NCBI RefSeq assembly: GCF_040649515.1
Contig: NZ_JBEZFP010000168.1
Span: 1 to 19,229 of the forward strand
Direction: 5' to 3'
DNA length: 19,229 nt
From: Yinghuangia elevatio
GTDB taxonomy: Bacteria > Actinomycetota > Actinomycetes > Streptomycetales > Streptomycetaceae
This document shows, piece after piece, positions 6,316 to 12,406 of this stretch (position 1 is the stretch's first letter; the number at the start of each line of letters is the position of its first letter). Below the pieces are notes generated by a model, which made no database searches, was not told where the DNA came from, and saw nothing but the letters and a program-made list of their open reading frames with translations. A program made the position numbers and the translations under genes.

Positions 6316-7332
6316 TCAGCCGGACTCGCGTACGACCACGCGCGGGTGCACGACCATGTGGTCCCGGTGCTTGTACGGCCGTCCGGTCATCAGCGCGGTC
6401 ACCATGTCCGCCGCGCCGCTGCCCATCGTGCGGGTGTGCATCGCGACGCTGGTGAGCCGCGGCCACACCAGGTCGCAGAAGGGCAGGTCGTCGGCGCCGA
6501 CCACGGCCATGTCGTCGGGCACCGACCAGCCGCACTCGCGCAGTGCGGAGATGATCATGAGGGCGAAGTCGTCGTTGCCGGCGAAGACCGCGGTGGGCGG
6601 CTCGGTCTGGCGCTGCCAGCCGCGCACGACCGCGAGGACGTCCTCGCGGACGTAGCCGACGTCGACCCGCTCCAGGAAGCAACCGGCTTCCTCCGCCGCC
6701 GACTTCGCGCCTTCCCAGCGTTCGTTCGCGAGACCTGCGAGTGGGCCTGCCGGGACGAGGCAGGCCATGCGTCTGTGTCCGCGGCCTATCAGGTGGCGGA
6801 TCGCGAGCGCGCCGGAGTCCCGGTTGTCGAAGATCGCGGTCGGCACCCCGGGGTGCTCCTCGCGGCCCCACGCGAAGATGGCGCGGACGCCGGCCCGGCG
6901 CAGCACCTCCACGCCGCCGTCGGTGAGCCGGTTGGACTCGGCGAGTACCGCGAGCGGGCGCAATGCGGCCCAGGTGCGCGCCGCGTCCACGCCGCGCGCA
7001 TACCGGTCGCCGTGGATCAGCAGGTTGAGGTCCTGGCGGCGCAGCGCCTCGGTGAACTCGTCCACGAACTGCTCCAGGAGCTGGCCCATCGGCTGGAGGG
7101 GCAGCGGGAACAGGACGATGTCGCTGCTGCCGGAACGCAGCGAGCGGGCGGGCGCGCTGGGGGCGTAGCCGAGTTCACGCACGGCCTTGAGGACGCGTTC
7201 GCGGGTCTCGGCGCTGACCCGGGCTCCGGGCGGGGAGTTGAGCACGTACGACACCGTCGAGCGGGACACCCCCGCGACGCGGGCGACGTCGGCGCTGGTG
7301 GGGGGCTTGGCCCCGGACTCGGGCATGGTCAT
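6316..7332 (-). CDS. LacI-family transcriptional regulator
   Basis: Regulator of 338 aa, presumably sensing a sugar or related small molecule. Residues 12-32 form the LacI helix-turn-helix: TSADVARVAGVSRSTVSYVL. The hinge follows (YAPSAPARSLRSGSS, 56-70), then a periplasmic-binding-protein-like core containing AVFAGNDDFALMIISAL and VVGADDLPFCDLVWPRLTSV, standard for the family. The ATG at 7332 is eight bases after a GGAGGGG ribosome site. No sugar transporter or glycosidase is adjacent, so its regulon is probably elsewhere or only autoregulatory. The 294-bp spacer upstream has two palindromes compatible with LacI-type operators (7463-7480 and 7593-7604). The gene converges on a TetR gene through a spacer made of 15-nt repeats. 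Confidence 0.93.
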   Translation of the reverse strand: MTMPESGAKPPTSADVARVAGVSRSTVSYVLNSPPGARVSAETRERVLKAVRELGYAPSAPARSLRSGSSDIVLFPLPLQPMGQLLEQFVDEFTEALRRQDLNLLIHGDRYARGVDAARTWAALRPLAVLAESNRLTDGGVEVLRRAGVRAIFAWGREEHPGVPTAIFDNRDSGALAIRHLIGRGHRRMACLVPAGPLAGLANERWEGAKSAAEEAGCFLERVDVGYVREDVLAVVRGWQRQTEPPTAVFAGNDDFALMIISALRECGWSVPDDMAVVGADDLPFCDLVWPRLTSVAMHTRTMGSGAADMVTALMTGRPYKHRDHMVVHPRVVVRESG

Positions 7333-7462
7333 GGCCGACACCCCTCCCTGAGCCGCCTGGGGCGGCCTTGTCGCGGCGCGTGCACCGGGGTTGGACGGAA
7401 CCCCATGTCGAGCACCCCCGTCACTGCCAGTTGGTGGCCTCGGGCACGGATCGACATGCCCA

Positions 7463-7480
7463 GGAAACCTTACTGTTTCC
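7463..7480. promoter_or_regulatory. Inverted repeat GGAAAC-N6-GTTTCC upstream of lacI-type gene
   Basis: Perfect 6-bp arms around CTTACT, in an AT-richer patch about 130 bp upstream of the LacI start. It may be an operator or part of the promoter region. I have no direct evidence for which protein binds. Confidence 0.5.
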
Positions 7481-7567
7481 TTGCTCAAATCAGGGGTTTT
7501 CAGCCTGATGAATTCTCGGGTTCCGGCAGGTTTTCCGGGCCGCGCGGGCCGGATACGGAACGGCGGC

Positions 7568-7590
7568 GTCCGGGACGTCCGGGACGTCCG
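7568..7590. repeat. Two and a half tandem copies of 9-mer GTCCGGGAC
   Basis: GTCCGGGAC at 7568-7576 and 7577-7585 is followed by GTCCG. It lies just before the LacI-type palindrome and beyond the 3' end of the TetR gene. Each unit is itself a 4-bp-arm inverted repeat. Confidence 0.65.
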
Positions 7591-7592
7591 AT

Positions 7593-7604
7593 TCAAGCGC
7601 TTGA
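7593..7604. promoter_or_regulatory. Perfect 12-bp palindrome TCAAGCGCTTGA, LacI-type operator
   Basis: The centre AAGCGCTT with a CG axis is the classical form of LacI/GalR-family operators. It lies in the upstream region of the LacI-type gene, about 260 bp before its start and close to the 3' end of the neighbouring TetR gene. Autoregulation is the simplest reading. Confidence 0.6.
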
Positions 7605-7626
7605 TTCAGCACGGGACGGGGGCGGA

Positions 7627-8358
7627 CTACCGCCCGGAGTCCGGCTCCCAGCCCGCTCCGAGCCAGCCCGTGTCGACGAGTCCGGACATCGCCGACCACG
7701 CCGCGTCGATGGTGACGGCGAGGTCCTCGGGGTCGTACGCGCCGCGCTCGGTCCACTCGTCCATCGCGACGCGCACCACCGCGTTGAAGCAGCTGACCGT
7801 GATCGCCGGGCGCAGGTCCCGGTGCGGGTCGACGCCCTGGCGCCGGGCGATCTCGGCGGCCATCAGCCGCTCGGTCTCCATCGCGTGGCGCAGGCTCGCC
7901 GCCATCAGCGTCGGATTGCCCTCGATGAGGCGGCGGGTGCGCAGCCACGCCTCGGTGGACCCGAGCTTGGGGTCGCGGGCGATGGCGTCCATCACCTCGG
8001 CGGTCGCCCGGCGGAGAGTGACGACCGGCGGCTCGTCGGCGGGCCGGGCCGCGACGGCGGCGACGAGCGAGCGCTCGACCTCCGAGGAACGGGCGAGGGC
8101 GACCTCCTCCTTGCCGGGGAAGTAGCGGAAGAAGGTACGCCGGGACACGTCGACCGCGGCGACGATCTCGTCGATGGTCGTCGCGTCGTACCCCTTGCGC
8201 CAGAAGAGTTCGAGCGCCGCATCGACGAGCGCTTCCCGGGTGCGCTCCTTCTTGCGCTCGCGCAGGCCCGTGGCACCGCCGGCGCCGGGGGCCGTGCCCG
8301 AGGTCGCGCCCGGGGTCGTGCCGGGGGTGGTTCTCGCCGAGCCCTGGTCCACGATCAC
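7627..8358 (-). CDS. TetR-family regulator, likely of the divergent efflux gene
   Basis: Regulator of 243 aa. A 30-residue Thr/Gly/Pro/Ala-rich tail precedes the DNA-binding domain, whose helix-turn-helix is at about 60-80: TTIDEIVAAVDVSRRTFFRYF followed by PGKEEV. The helical C-terminal domain contains a W-L-R-T-R-R-L-I run and two Trp-rich helices. The first GTG (8358) is preceded by GGAG at seven bases; a second GTG two codons later is less well placed. It is divergent from a decayed DHA2-type MFS gene, and the spacer carries three abutting 17-bp operator-like units. I infer a repressor of a drug-efflux pump whose structural gene has since been lost, leaving the regulator without its adjacent target. 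The tail could reflect a mis-set start, but no better ribosome site is seen further in. Confidence 0.9.
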   Translation of the reverse strand: MIVDQGSARTTPGTTPGATSGTAPGAGGATGLRERKKERTREALVDAALELFWRKGYDATTIDEIVAAVDVSRRTFFRYFPGKEEVALARSSEVERSLVAAVAARPADEPPVVTLRRATAEVMDAIARDPKLGSTEAWLRTRRLIEGNPTLMAASLRHAMETERLMAAEIARRQGVDPHRDLRPAITVSCFNAVVRVAMDEWTERGAYDPEDLAVTIDAAWSAMSGLVDTGWLGAGWEPDSGR

Positions 8359-8393
8359 GCTTCCTCTCCCGTTCCTGGCGGCGAGTATGCCAC

Positions 8394-8444
8394 CTGCCAC
8401 TCAGTGCAACATGGCGCGTTTTGCCATATGGCACTCAGTGCCAT
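8394..8444. promoter_or_regulatory. Three abutting 17-bp operator units (ATGGC-N7-GCCAT)
   Basis: Units are 8394-8410 (CTGCC-ACTCAGT-GCAAC, decayed), 8411-8427 (ATGGC-GCGTTTT-GCCAT) and 8428-8444 (ATGGC-ACTCAGT-GCCAT, a perfect palindrome around one central base). They touch end to end with a 17-bp period, between the TetR start (8358) and the MFS remnant (8496). The form fits TetR operators with multiple dimers. Confidence 0.82.
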
Positions 8445-8495
8445 AACCTGTGTCCGTTTCCCGCGCCCCGCAAACACCCCCTGGGGGATGGACCG

Positions 8496-8847
8496 ATGCC
8501 GAACACCACCGCCCCGGAACGGGACGCCAGAGCGCCCCGCTCACCCGACGCACCGTCAACCGACGTCAAGACCGCCTGGCCACTGGGCCGACCAGGGCCT
8601 CGGCCCGCTGTCCGGCGACGCGGTGGACCAGATGAAGGACTCGGTGTCGACCGGCGTCGCGCCCGTGCCGCCCGGCACCGCACCCGACCTCGCCGCGAGG
8701 ATCTCCGAGGCGTCGCACGCGTCGTTCCTCGACGGCATGCATCTGTCCTTCGCCATCGGTGCGATCGCGTTCGCCTGCGCGATCTCCCTGGCGCTGCTCG
8801 TCCGGTCAGGCGAACGCCGTGAGGGCATGGCGTCCGTACACGTCTGA
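8496..8847 (+). pseudogene. Remnant of DHA2-type (EmrB/QacA) MFS efflux transporter
   Basis: An ATG at 8496 with GGGGGA seven bases upstream opens a hydrophilic tail (MPNTTAPERDARAPRSPDAP, then ...VKTAWPL) like those before the first membrane helix of DHA2 pumps. From roughly 8570 the sensible reading shifts frame. Ending at the TGA at 8845-8847 it gives PLSGDAVDQMKDSVSTGV, then SHASFLDGMHLSFAIGAIAF, a hydrophobic helix and a short basic tail, which is the typical end of a 14-helix DHA2 transporter. The two pieces are in different frames and total about 117 codons against about 480-520 for the family, so about 1.1-1.2 kb with membrane helices 1-13 is missing. The regulator and operators beside it look intact. 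The alternative, an unusual short single-helix protein, would need a programmed frameshift and is less likely. Confidence 0.75.
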
Positions 8848-8866
8848 CCGGCGCCACGGGGGAAAC

Positions 8867-8898
8867 GAGGGGCCGACTGGTGAAGCAGTCGGCCCCTC
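8867..8898. terminator. 13-bp hairpin terminator between convergent genes
   Basis: GAGGGGCCGACTG (8867-8879) pairs perfectly with CAGTCGGCCCCTC (8886-8898) around a 6-nt loop. It lies between the end of the MFS remnant (8847) and the end of the SnoaL-like gene (8942) and can serve both strands. Confidence 0.85.
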
Positions 8899-8941
8899 AC
8901 CGTCTCCGCTCTCCCGCTCCCCGCTCACCCGCACTGGCGTG

Positions 8942-9328
8942 TCACGGGCGTCCGGTGTCGACGGGGCGGTAGCCGGAGCAGAGCACGCGCAGCCAGGTGA
9001 TCCGGTCGCCGTCGGTGGCGTAGTACGCCTGCTGCTCGACGAGGAAGCGGGCGTCGCCGGTGCGGACCTGGAGGCGGTAGGCGAGGTGTTCGCGGTCGCC
9101 CATCGACCCGGTGCCGACGTGCAGGAGGCGCTCGATGTGGTCGTCGGGGTCGAACCAGCGGCCCAGGATGATGTCGTCGACGACCTCGGCCGCGTCGGCG
9201 GCTTCCCACGGCCTTCCGGGGGTGAGCCCCTTGAAGTCGACGTGGGGGTCGAGCAGGGCGAGCAGGGCCTCGCGGTCCTTGGCCACGAGCGCTTCGGCGA
9301 ACCTCTTGCCGAGTACGTCGCTACTCAC
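8942..9328 (-). CDS. SnoaL/NTF2-like small protein
   Basis: Cytosolic protein of 128 aa with the cone-shaped NTF2/SnoaL-like fold pattern. The N-terminal helices KRFAEALVAKDREALLALLD are followed by the strand signature HVDFKGLTPG and a helix EVVDDIILGRWFD. Alternating strands with the pattern REHLAYRLQVRTG, LVEQQAYYATDGDRITWLRV make the curved sheet. Families of this kind include polyketide cyclases, ketosteroid isomerases, dehydratases and proteins with no catalytic role; the sequence does not settle which applies. The GTG start follows AAGGGA by eight bases; longer starts upstream have poor ribosome sites. It is divergent from a MarR regulator across a 184-bp spacer with a palindrome (9391-9406), so it is probably that regulator's target. 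Confidence 0.85.
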   Translation of the reverse strand: MSSDVLGKRFAEALVAKDREALLALLDPHVDFKGLTPGRPWEAADAAEVVDDIILGRWFDPDDHIERLLHVGTGSMGDREHLAYRLQVRTGDARFLVEQQAYYATDGDRITWLRVLCSGYRPVDTGRP

Positions 9329-9390
9329 GTGGTGGTCCCTTCTGCGGTCGGCTTCTGCCATTCCACAGCAGCGGTACGGGGAAGGCATCC

Positions 9391-9406
9391 GTTCGCGATA
9401 TCGAAC
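9391..9406. promoter_or_regulatory. Palindrome GTTCG-N6-CGAAC, possible MarR operator
   Basis: Perfect 5-bp arms around CGATAT, 62 bp upstream of the SnoaL-like start and about 107 bp upstream of the MarR start. The arm length and 16-bp size suit a MarR dimer. Binding is inferred from position only. Confidence 0.5.
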
Positions 9407-9457
9407 TTCTCGCGGTGGTGGCGGTGAGTGACGAGGCGCGCCGCGTCGCGAACCGGG

Positions 9458-9473
9458 GAAGCAGTCGGCCCCT
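9458..9473. repeat. 16-bp direct repeat of the terminator arm at 8882-8897
   Basis: GAAGCAGTCGGCCCCT occurs exactly at 8882-8897 (loop end and right arm of the hairpin) and again at 9458-9473. The two copies flank the SnoaL-like gene in direct orientation, 576 bp apart. The second copy has no left arm and makes no hairpin. Confidence 0.85.
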
Positions 9474-9500
9474 ACGCCGGTTTGCGGGCAGATAGACAGG

Positions 9501-9506
9501 TACTCT
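9501..9506 (+). promoter_or_regulatory. -10 element TACTCT of a likely leaderless promoter
   Basis: TACTCT fits the actinobacterial TANNNT -10 form and ends six bases before the GTG of the MarR gene at 9513, so transcription probably begins at or next to the start codon. No clear ribosome site precedes that GTG, consistent with a leaderless mRNA. Confidence 0.55.
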
Positions 9507-9512
9507 GACCGC

Positions 9513-10013
9513 GTGCATCAAGACGCGCTCGCCGGAGCCCACCCGGGGTCGGAACTCGTGACGCTGCTCGTCGGCGCCGTACGCGGCATCAGCCAGGTCT
9601 TCTCGGACCGCATGACCGCCGCCGGCTTCGACGACGTACGCCCGACCCACGGCTTCGCCCTCACCCTGGTCGGCGAGCACGGCACCACCGCCACCGAGCT
9701 GGGACGACGGCTCGGCATGACCAAGCAGTCCGCCGGCGAGGTCGTCACCCACCTCGCACGCCAGGGCTACGTCGAACGGCAGCCCGACCCCGAGGACCGC
9801 CGCGCCCGCCGCATCACCCTGACCGCACGCGGCCACGAATGCGTCGGCATCATCTGGACCGAACTCGCCGACATACAAAGCGCCTGGGAGGGAGCCGTCG
9901 GCACCGCGGGCCTCGACGACCTCACGACCGGCCTGCGCAAGGGCCTGCGCACCCTCCGCGACGGCGGCCACATCCCCGAAGGCCTGCGCCAGGCCTGGTG
10001 GTGGTACGCGTGA
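9513..10013 (+). CDS. MarR-family regulator
   Basis: Predicted cytosolic winged-helix dimer of 166 aa. The dimerisation helix VTLLVGAVRGISQVFSDRM is followed by THGFALTLVGEHG, the recognition region TATELGRRLGMTKQSAGEVV (about 59-78) and the MarR wing LARQGYVERQPDPEDRRARR, including the family's DxRxRR motif. A C-terminal helix closes the dimer interface, and the protein ends in an unusual WWWYA. The start is the GTG at 9513, apparently leaderless. It is divergent from the SnoaL-like gene, which is the likeliest target. Its ligand is unknown; MarR proteins commonly sense phenolics, oxidants or antibiotics. Confidence 0.93.
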   Translation: MHQDALAGAHPGSELVTLLVGAVRGISQVFSDRMTAAGFDDVRPTHGFALTLVGEHGTTATELGRRLGMTKQSAGEVVTHLARQGYVERQPDPEDRRARRITLTARGHECVGIIWTELADIQSAWEGAVGTAGLDDLTTGLRKGLRTLRDGGHIPEGLRQAWWWYA

Positions 10014-10044
10014 CCCCGCACCCGGCGCCGCGCACCGGTCACCC

Positions 10045-10116
10045 GGCTCGCTGGGCTCACCGGGTTCGGTCGGCTCACCGGGCTCGGTCGGCTCAGTCGG
10101 CTTGCTCGGTTCACTC
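10045..10116. repeat. Eight tandem 9-nt repeats (GGCTCACCG / GGCTCGGTC type)
   Basis: In strict 9-nt phase from 10045: GGCTCGCTG, GGCTCACCG, GGTTCGGTC, GGCTCACCG, GGCTCGGTC, GGCTCAGTC, GGCTTGCTC, GGTTCACTC. All keep GGYTY. The array fills the gap between the convergent MarR and DUF202 genes, and its last unit contains the DUF202 stop codon (10111-10113). Confidence 0.85.
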
Positions 10117-10458
10117 GGCCAATGCCAGGACGGCCGCGGCGATCAGCGAGACCAGAACGGCGGCCGCCGCCGTGAACGCGATCGGCCCGGCGCCCACGAC
10201 GGGAGTGCCACGGCGGATCGCGTCGTCGACGCGGCGGAAGCGTACGGCGCTCGCGAGGTAGACGAAGACCGACACCGCGATGACGACCGCGCCCGGGACC
10301 ATCCACCCCCAGTGGTCCAGGCGATGGCCCGCGTGCAGCATGAGCCCGCCGTTCGCGAGGAAAGCCAGGGCGGTGCGCGACCAGGCGAGGCGGGTCCGCT
10401 CGGGCTGGAGGCCCGGGTCGACGGGGCCGTTGCGCGTCGCCGGTGCCCCGCCCGTCAC
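10111..10458 (-). CDS. DUF202 membrane protein, distal copy
   Basis: Integral membrane protein of 115 aa. The DUF202 signature is at residues 20-37, ERTRLAWSRTALAFLANG, leading into the first hydrophobic segment. Two more segments follow at about 52-72 and 92-113, giving three helices in all. DUF202 is known from bacterial YidH/YidG-type proteins and from the VTC1 subunit of the eukaryotic polyphosphate-making complex; no biochemical role is fixed for the bacterial proteins. The GTG start overlaps the upstream DUF202 stop in the sequence GTGA (4 nt), so the two are translationally coupled and may form a hetero-oligomer. The reading frame ends inside a 9-nt repeat array, so its C-terminus may vary between strains. 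Confidence 0.9.
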   Translation of the reverse strand: MTGGAPATRNGPVDPGLQPERTRLAWSRTALAFLANGGLMLHAGHRLDHWGWMVPGAVVIAVSVFVYLASAVRFRRVDDAIRRGTPVVGAGPIAFTAAAAVLVSLIAAAVLALAE

Positions 10459-10820
10459 CCGATCGCCATCAGGATCACGCTGACGACGATCACCGCCGCG
10501 ACCCCCAGCGAAAGCATGAGCGGCATCGACGTCGCGGGCAGGGCCTGGCTGAGGCGCATCGCCCGCTCGACGCGGAACCAGCGCCGGTACGAGAACGCCG
10601 CGAGCGCGGTCGCTATGGCGACGAGGACGAACCCCAGCACCAGCCGCTGGCCGCGTGGGCCGAGGTCCGGCAGGAACTGCACGACCGCGACCCCGCCCGC
10701 CAGCAGCGACAACGCGGTCCGTATCCACGCGAGGAAGGTGCGCTCGTTGGCGAGGGTGAACCGGTAGTCGGGCTCGTCCCCGATGTCCTGGAGCCGGGGA
10801 CGGCGCCGATCGTTGGCCAT
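10455..10820 (-). CDS. DUF202 membrane protein, proximal copy (YidH-like)
   Basis: Membrane protein of 121 aa. A charged N-terminus (MANDRRRPRLQDIGDEPDYR) is followed by the family motif LANERTFLAWIRTALSLLAG (about 23-42), then segments at about 59-76 and 99-120. The proximal copy is closer to the YidH form, with FLAWIRT in place of the LAWSRT of its neighbour. The chosen ATG (10820) is two bases after the stop of the PLP-enzyme gene; its own ribosome site is weak (GGAGGG is about 20 bases away), so it likely depends on coupling. A GTG two codons upstream is an alternative start. Together with the distal copy it forms the end of a four-gene operon headed by an MFS_2 transporter. Confidence 0.9.
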   Translation of the reverse strand: MANDRRRPRLQDIGDEPDYRFTLANERTFLAWIRTALSLLAGGVAVVQFLPDLGPRGQRLVLGFVLVAIATALAAFSYRRWFRVERAMRLSQALPATSMPLMLSLGVAAVIVVSVILMAIG

Positions 10821-10822
10821 GG

Positions 10823-12406
10823 TCACGATTGTGCCGTGTGCCCTCCCGACCCACCGCGCGGGGCAGCCTGGCGCGTCGCGCGGATTTCCGCCGCCGGTCG
10901 GAACAGGCCGCCGATGACGTCGGGGAGCAGGCGCTCGGCGAGCGCCGTGGGGAGTTGTTCGAGGAGCGCCAGGACGGGGGCCATGCGTTCGGGGAGCGAG
11001 CCGCCCGCGCCGATGCCGGCCAGATCGAGGAGAGCCGCCGAGTCGGCGGCGCCGAGCGCCGCGGGGTCCACAAGGGCGGCTGCTTCCACGAGTTGCCCAT
11101 CGGCGACGGCCGGGCCGAGCGTACGCGCCTCCGCGGCCGCCGACGCGAGCGCGGCGAGCAGCTCCGGGGCCTTGCCGTCGGCGGCGGCGGTCACCGTGAG
11201 GTGCACGGTGCGCGGCAGTCCCGCGTAGCCGGGCTGCGGCTGCACGTACCAGCCGTGGGCGCGCAGGCAGTCGGCGAGCACGAACACGTCCAGCTTCGCG
11301 TCGTCGCTCGCGACCGCGAGGAGTGATCCGGGCGGGTCGCCCAGGACGCGCAGCCCGGGGATCGCGTCCACGCCGACGCGCAGCGCGCGGGCGGTACGAA
11401 CCGTGCGGCGGGCCAGTTCCTCGTAGCCCGCGTCGCCGATGTGCCGCAGCACCGCCCAGGCCGCCGCGAGCGGCCCCGCCGACTTGGTGCCCTGGAGGGT
11501 CGCGTTGACGACCGGGTAGCCGGGCCATGCGGCGCACGCGAAGTAGCCGTGGCGGCGCAGTTCGGCGTCGCGGAAAAGGAGCACGGAGGCGCCCTTGGGG
11601 GTGTACGCGTACTTGTGCAGGTCGACCGACAGGGACGTGACGCCGGGCACCGACAGGTCGAAGTCGGCGACGGGTGCCGCCTCGGGCAGGCGCCGCGCGT
11701 ACGGCAGCAGCCACCCGCCGATGCACGCGTCCACGTGGCACAGCACGCCGCGCCCGGCGGCGAGCCCCGCGATCTCGGCCACCGGATCGACGACGCCGTG
11801 CGCGTACGACGGTGCCGACGCGACGACCAGCGCGGTCCGCTCGCCGAGCGCGGCGGCGACGGCAGCGGGGTCGGGCGTGAAGGTGCGCCCGTCGACCGGC
11901 AACGCGACGGTCTCCAGTCCGAACAGGTGCGCGGCCTTGTGGAAGGCGGCGTGCGCGGTGACCGGCAGCACGAGCTGAGGGTTCGTCACACTCCGTGTGG
12001 CCCGGGCGTGTTCGCGAGCCGTCAGGACGGCCAGCAGAACGCTCTCGGTGCCGCCCGAGGTGACCGTGCCCACGGTGTCGGCGGTGCCGCCCAGCAGGCG
12101 CGCGGTGGTGCCGACCACCTCGTTCTCCAGCGCCACGACGCTGGGGAAGGCGGTCATGTCGAGCCCGTTGACCCCGGCCACGGAGGCATACGCGGCCTCG
12201 GCGAGTGCGGCGGTCTCCGCACCGAGCCCGGAGTCGTAGACGTACGCGAGCGTGCGCCCGCCGTGCACCGGGAGGTCGGCGGCGCGCAGGGCGGCGAGGT
12301 CGGCGAGAATCGCGGCGGCGGACTCGGCGGACTCGGCGGGCGCGGCGGACTCGGCGCGGGCAGGGGCCGCGGCGGACTCGGCGGGCGGGTTGTTCTGCAC
12401 GGTCAC
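10823..12406 (-). CDS. Sphingosine-1-phosphate-lyase-like PLP-dependent enzyme
   Basis: Cytosolic fold-type I PLP enzyme of 527 aa. After a 33-residue Ala/Glu/Ser-rich tail the family opening is present: TLAYVYDSG (52-60), NGLDMTAFPSVVALENEVV (80-98), the phosphate-binding TSGGTES (116-122), HAAFHKAAHLF (152-162), HVDACIGG (224-231; D226 would bind the pyridine nitrogen) and the Schiff-base lysine K265 in VDLHKYAYTPKGASVLLFR. This set matches S1P lyase (eukaryotic SGPL1, bacterial Symbiobacterium StSPL) better than glutamate or aromatic-acid decarboxylases. Family reaction: retro-aldol cleavage of a phosphorylated long-chain base. Actual substrate unknown, because actinobacteria are not known for sphingolipids; a related amino alcohol phosphate or amino acid is possible. 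Unlike the eukaryotic enzyme it has no N-terminal membrane helix. The GTG start overlaps the transporter stop by 4 nt. Confidence 0.85.
   Translation of the reverse strand: MTVQNNPPAESAAAPARAESAAPAESAESAAAILADLAALRAADLPVHGGRTLAYVYDSGLGAETAALAEAAYASVAGVNGLDMTAFPSVVALENEVVGTTARLLGGTADTVGTVTSGGTESVLLAVLTAREHARATRSVTNPQLVLPVTAHAAFHKAAHLFGLETVALPVDGRTFTPDPAAVAAALGERTALVVASAPSYAHGVVDPVAEIAGLAAGRGVLCHVDACIGGWLLPYARRLPEAAPVADFDLSVPGVTSLSVDLHKYAYTPKGASVLLFRDAELRRHGYFACAAWPGYPVVNATLQGTKSAGPLAAAWAVLRHIGDAGYEELARRTVRTARALRVGVDAIPGLRVLGDPPGSLLAVASDDAKLDVFVLADCLRAHGWYVQPQPGYAGLPRTVHLTVTAAADGKAPELLAALASAAAEARTLGPAVADGQLVEAAALVDPAALGAADSAALLDLAGIGAGGSLPERMAPVLALLEQLPTALAERLLPDVIGGLFRPAAEIRATRQAAPRGGSGGHTAQS
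12317..12379. repeat. 9-nt coding repeats GGCGGACTC in the PLP-enzyme N-terminal tail
   Basis: Exact copies start at 12317, 12326, 12344 and 12371, always a multiple of 9 nt apart, so they stay in frame. On the minus strand they encode recurring Glu-Ser-Ala triplets in the disordered tail. Slippage here would change tail length without breaking the frame. Confidence 0.8.

Noticed and set aside
8421..8822. An intact 110-130 aa protein in the frame beginning at the MFS remnant
   Set aside because: After about 30 residues this frame becomes Arg-rich nonsense, while the frame beside it gives a recognisable DHA2 C-terminus. A pseudogene explains both.
10102..10767. Plus-strand frame of 221 codons opposite the DUF202 genes
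   Set aside because: No domain, and antisense to two small genes with clear DUF202 signatures and coupled starts.
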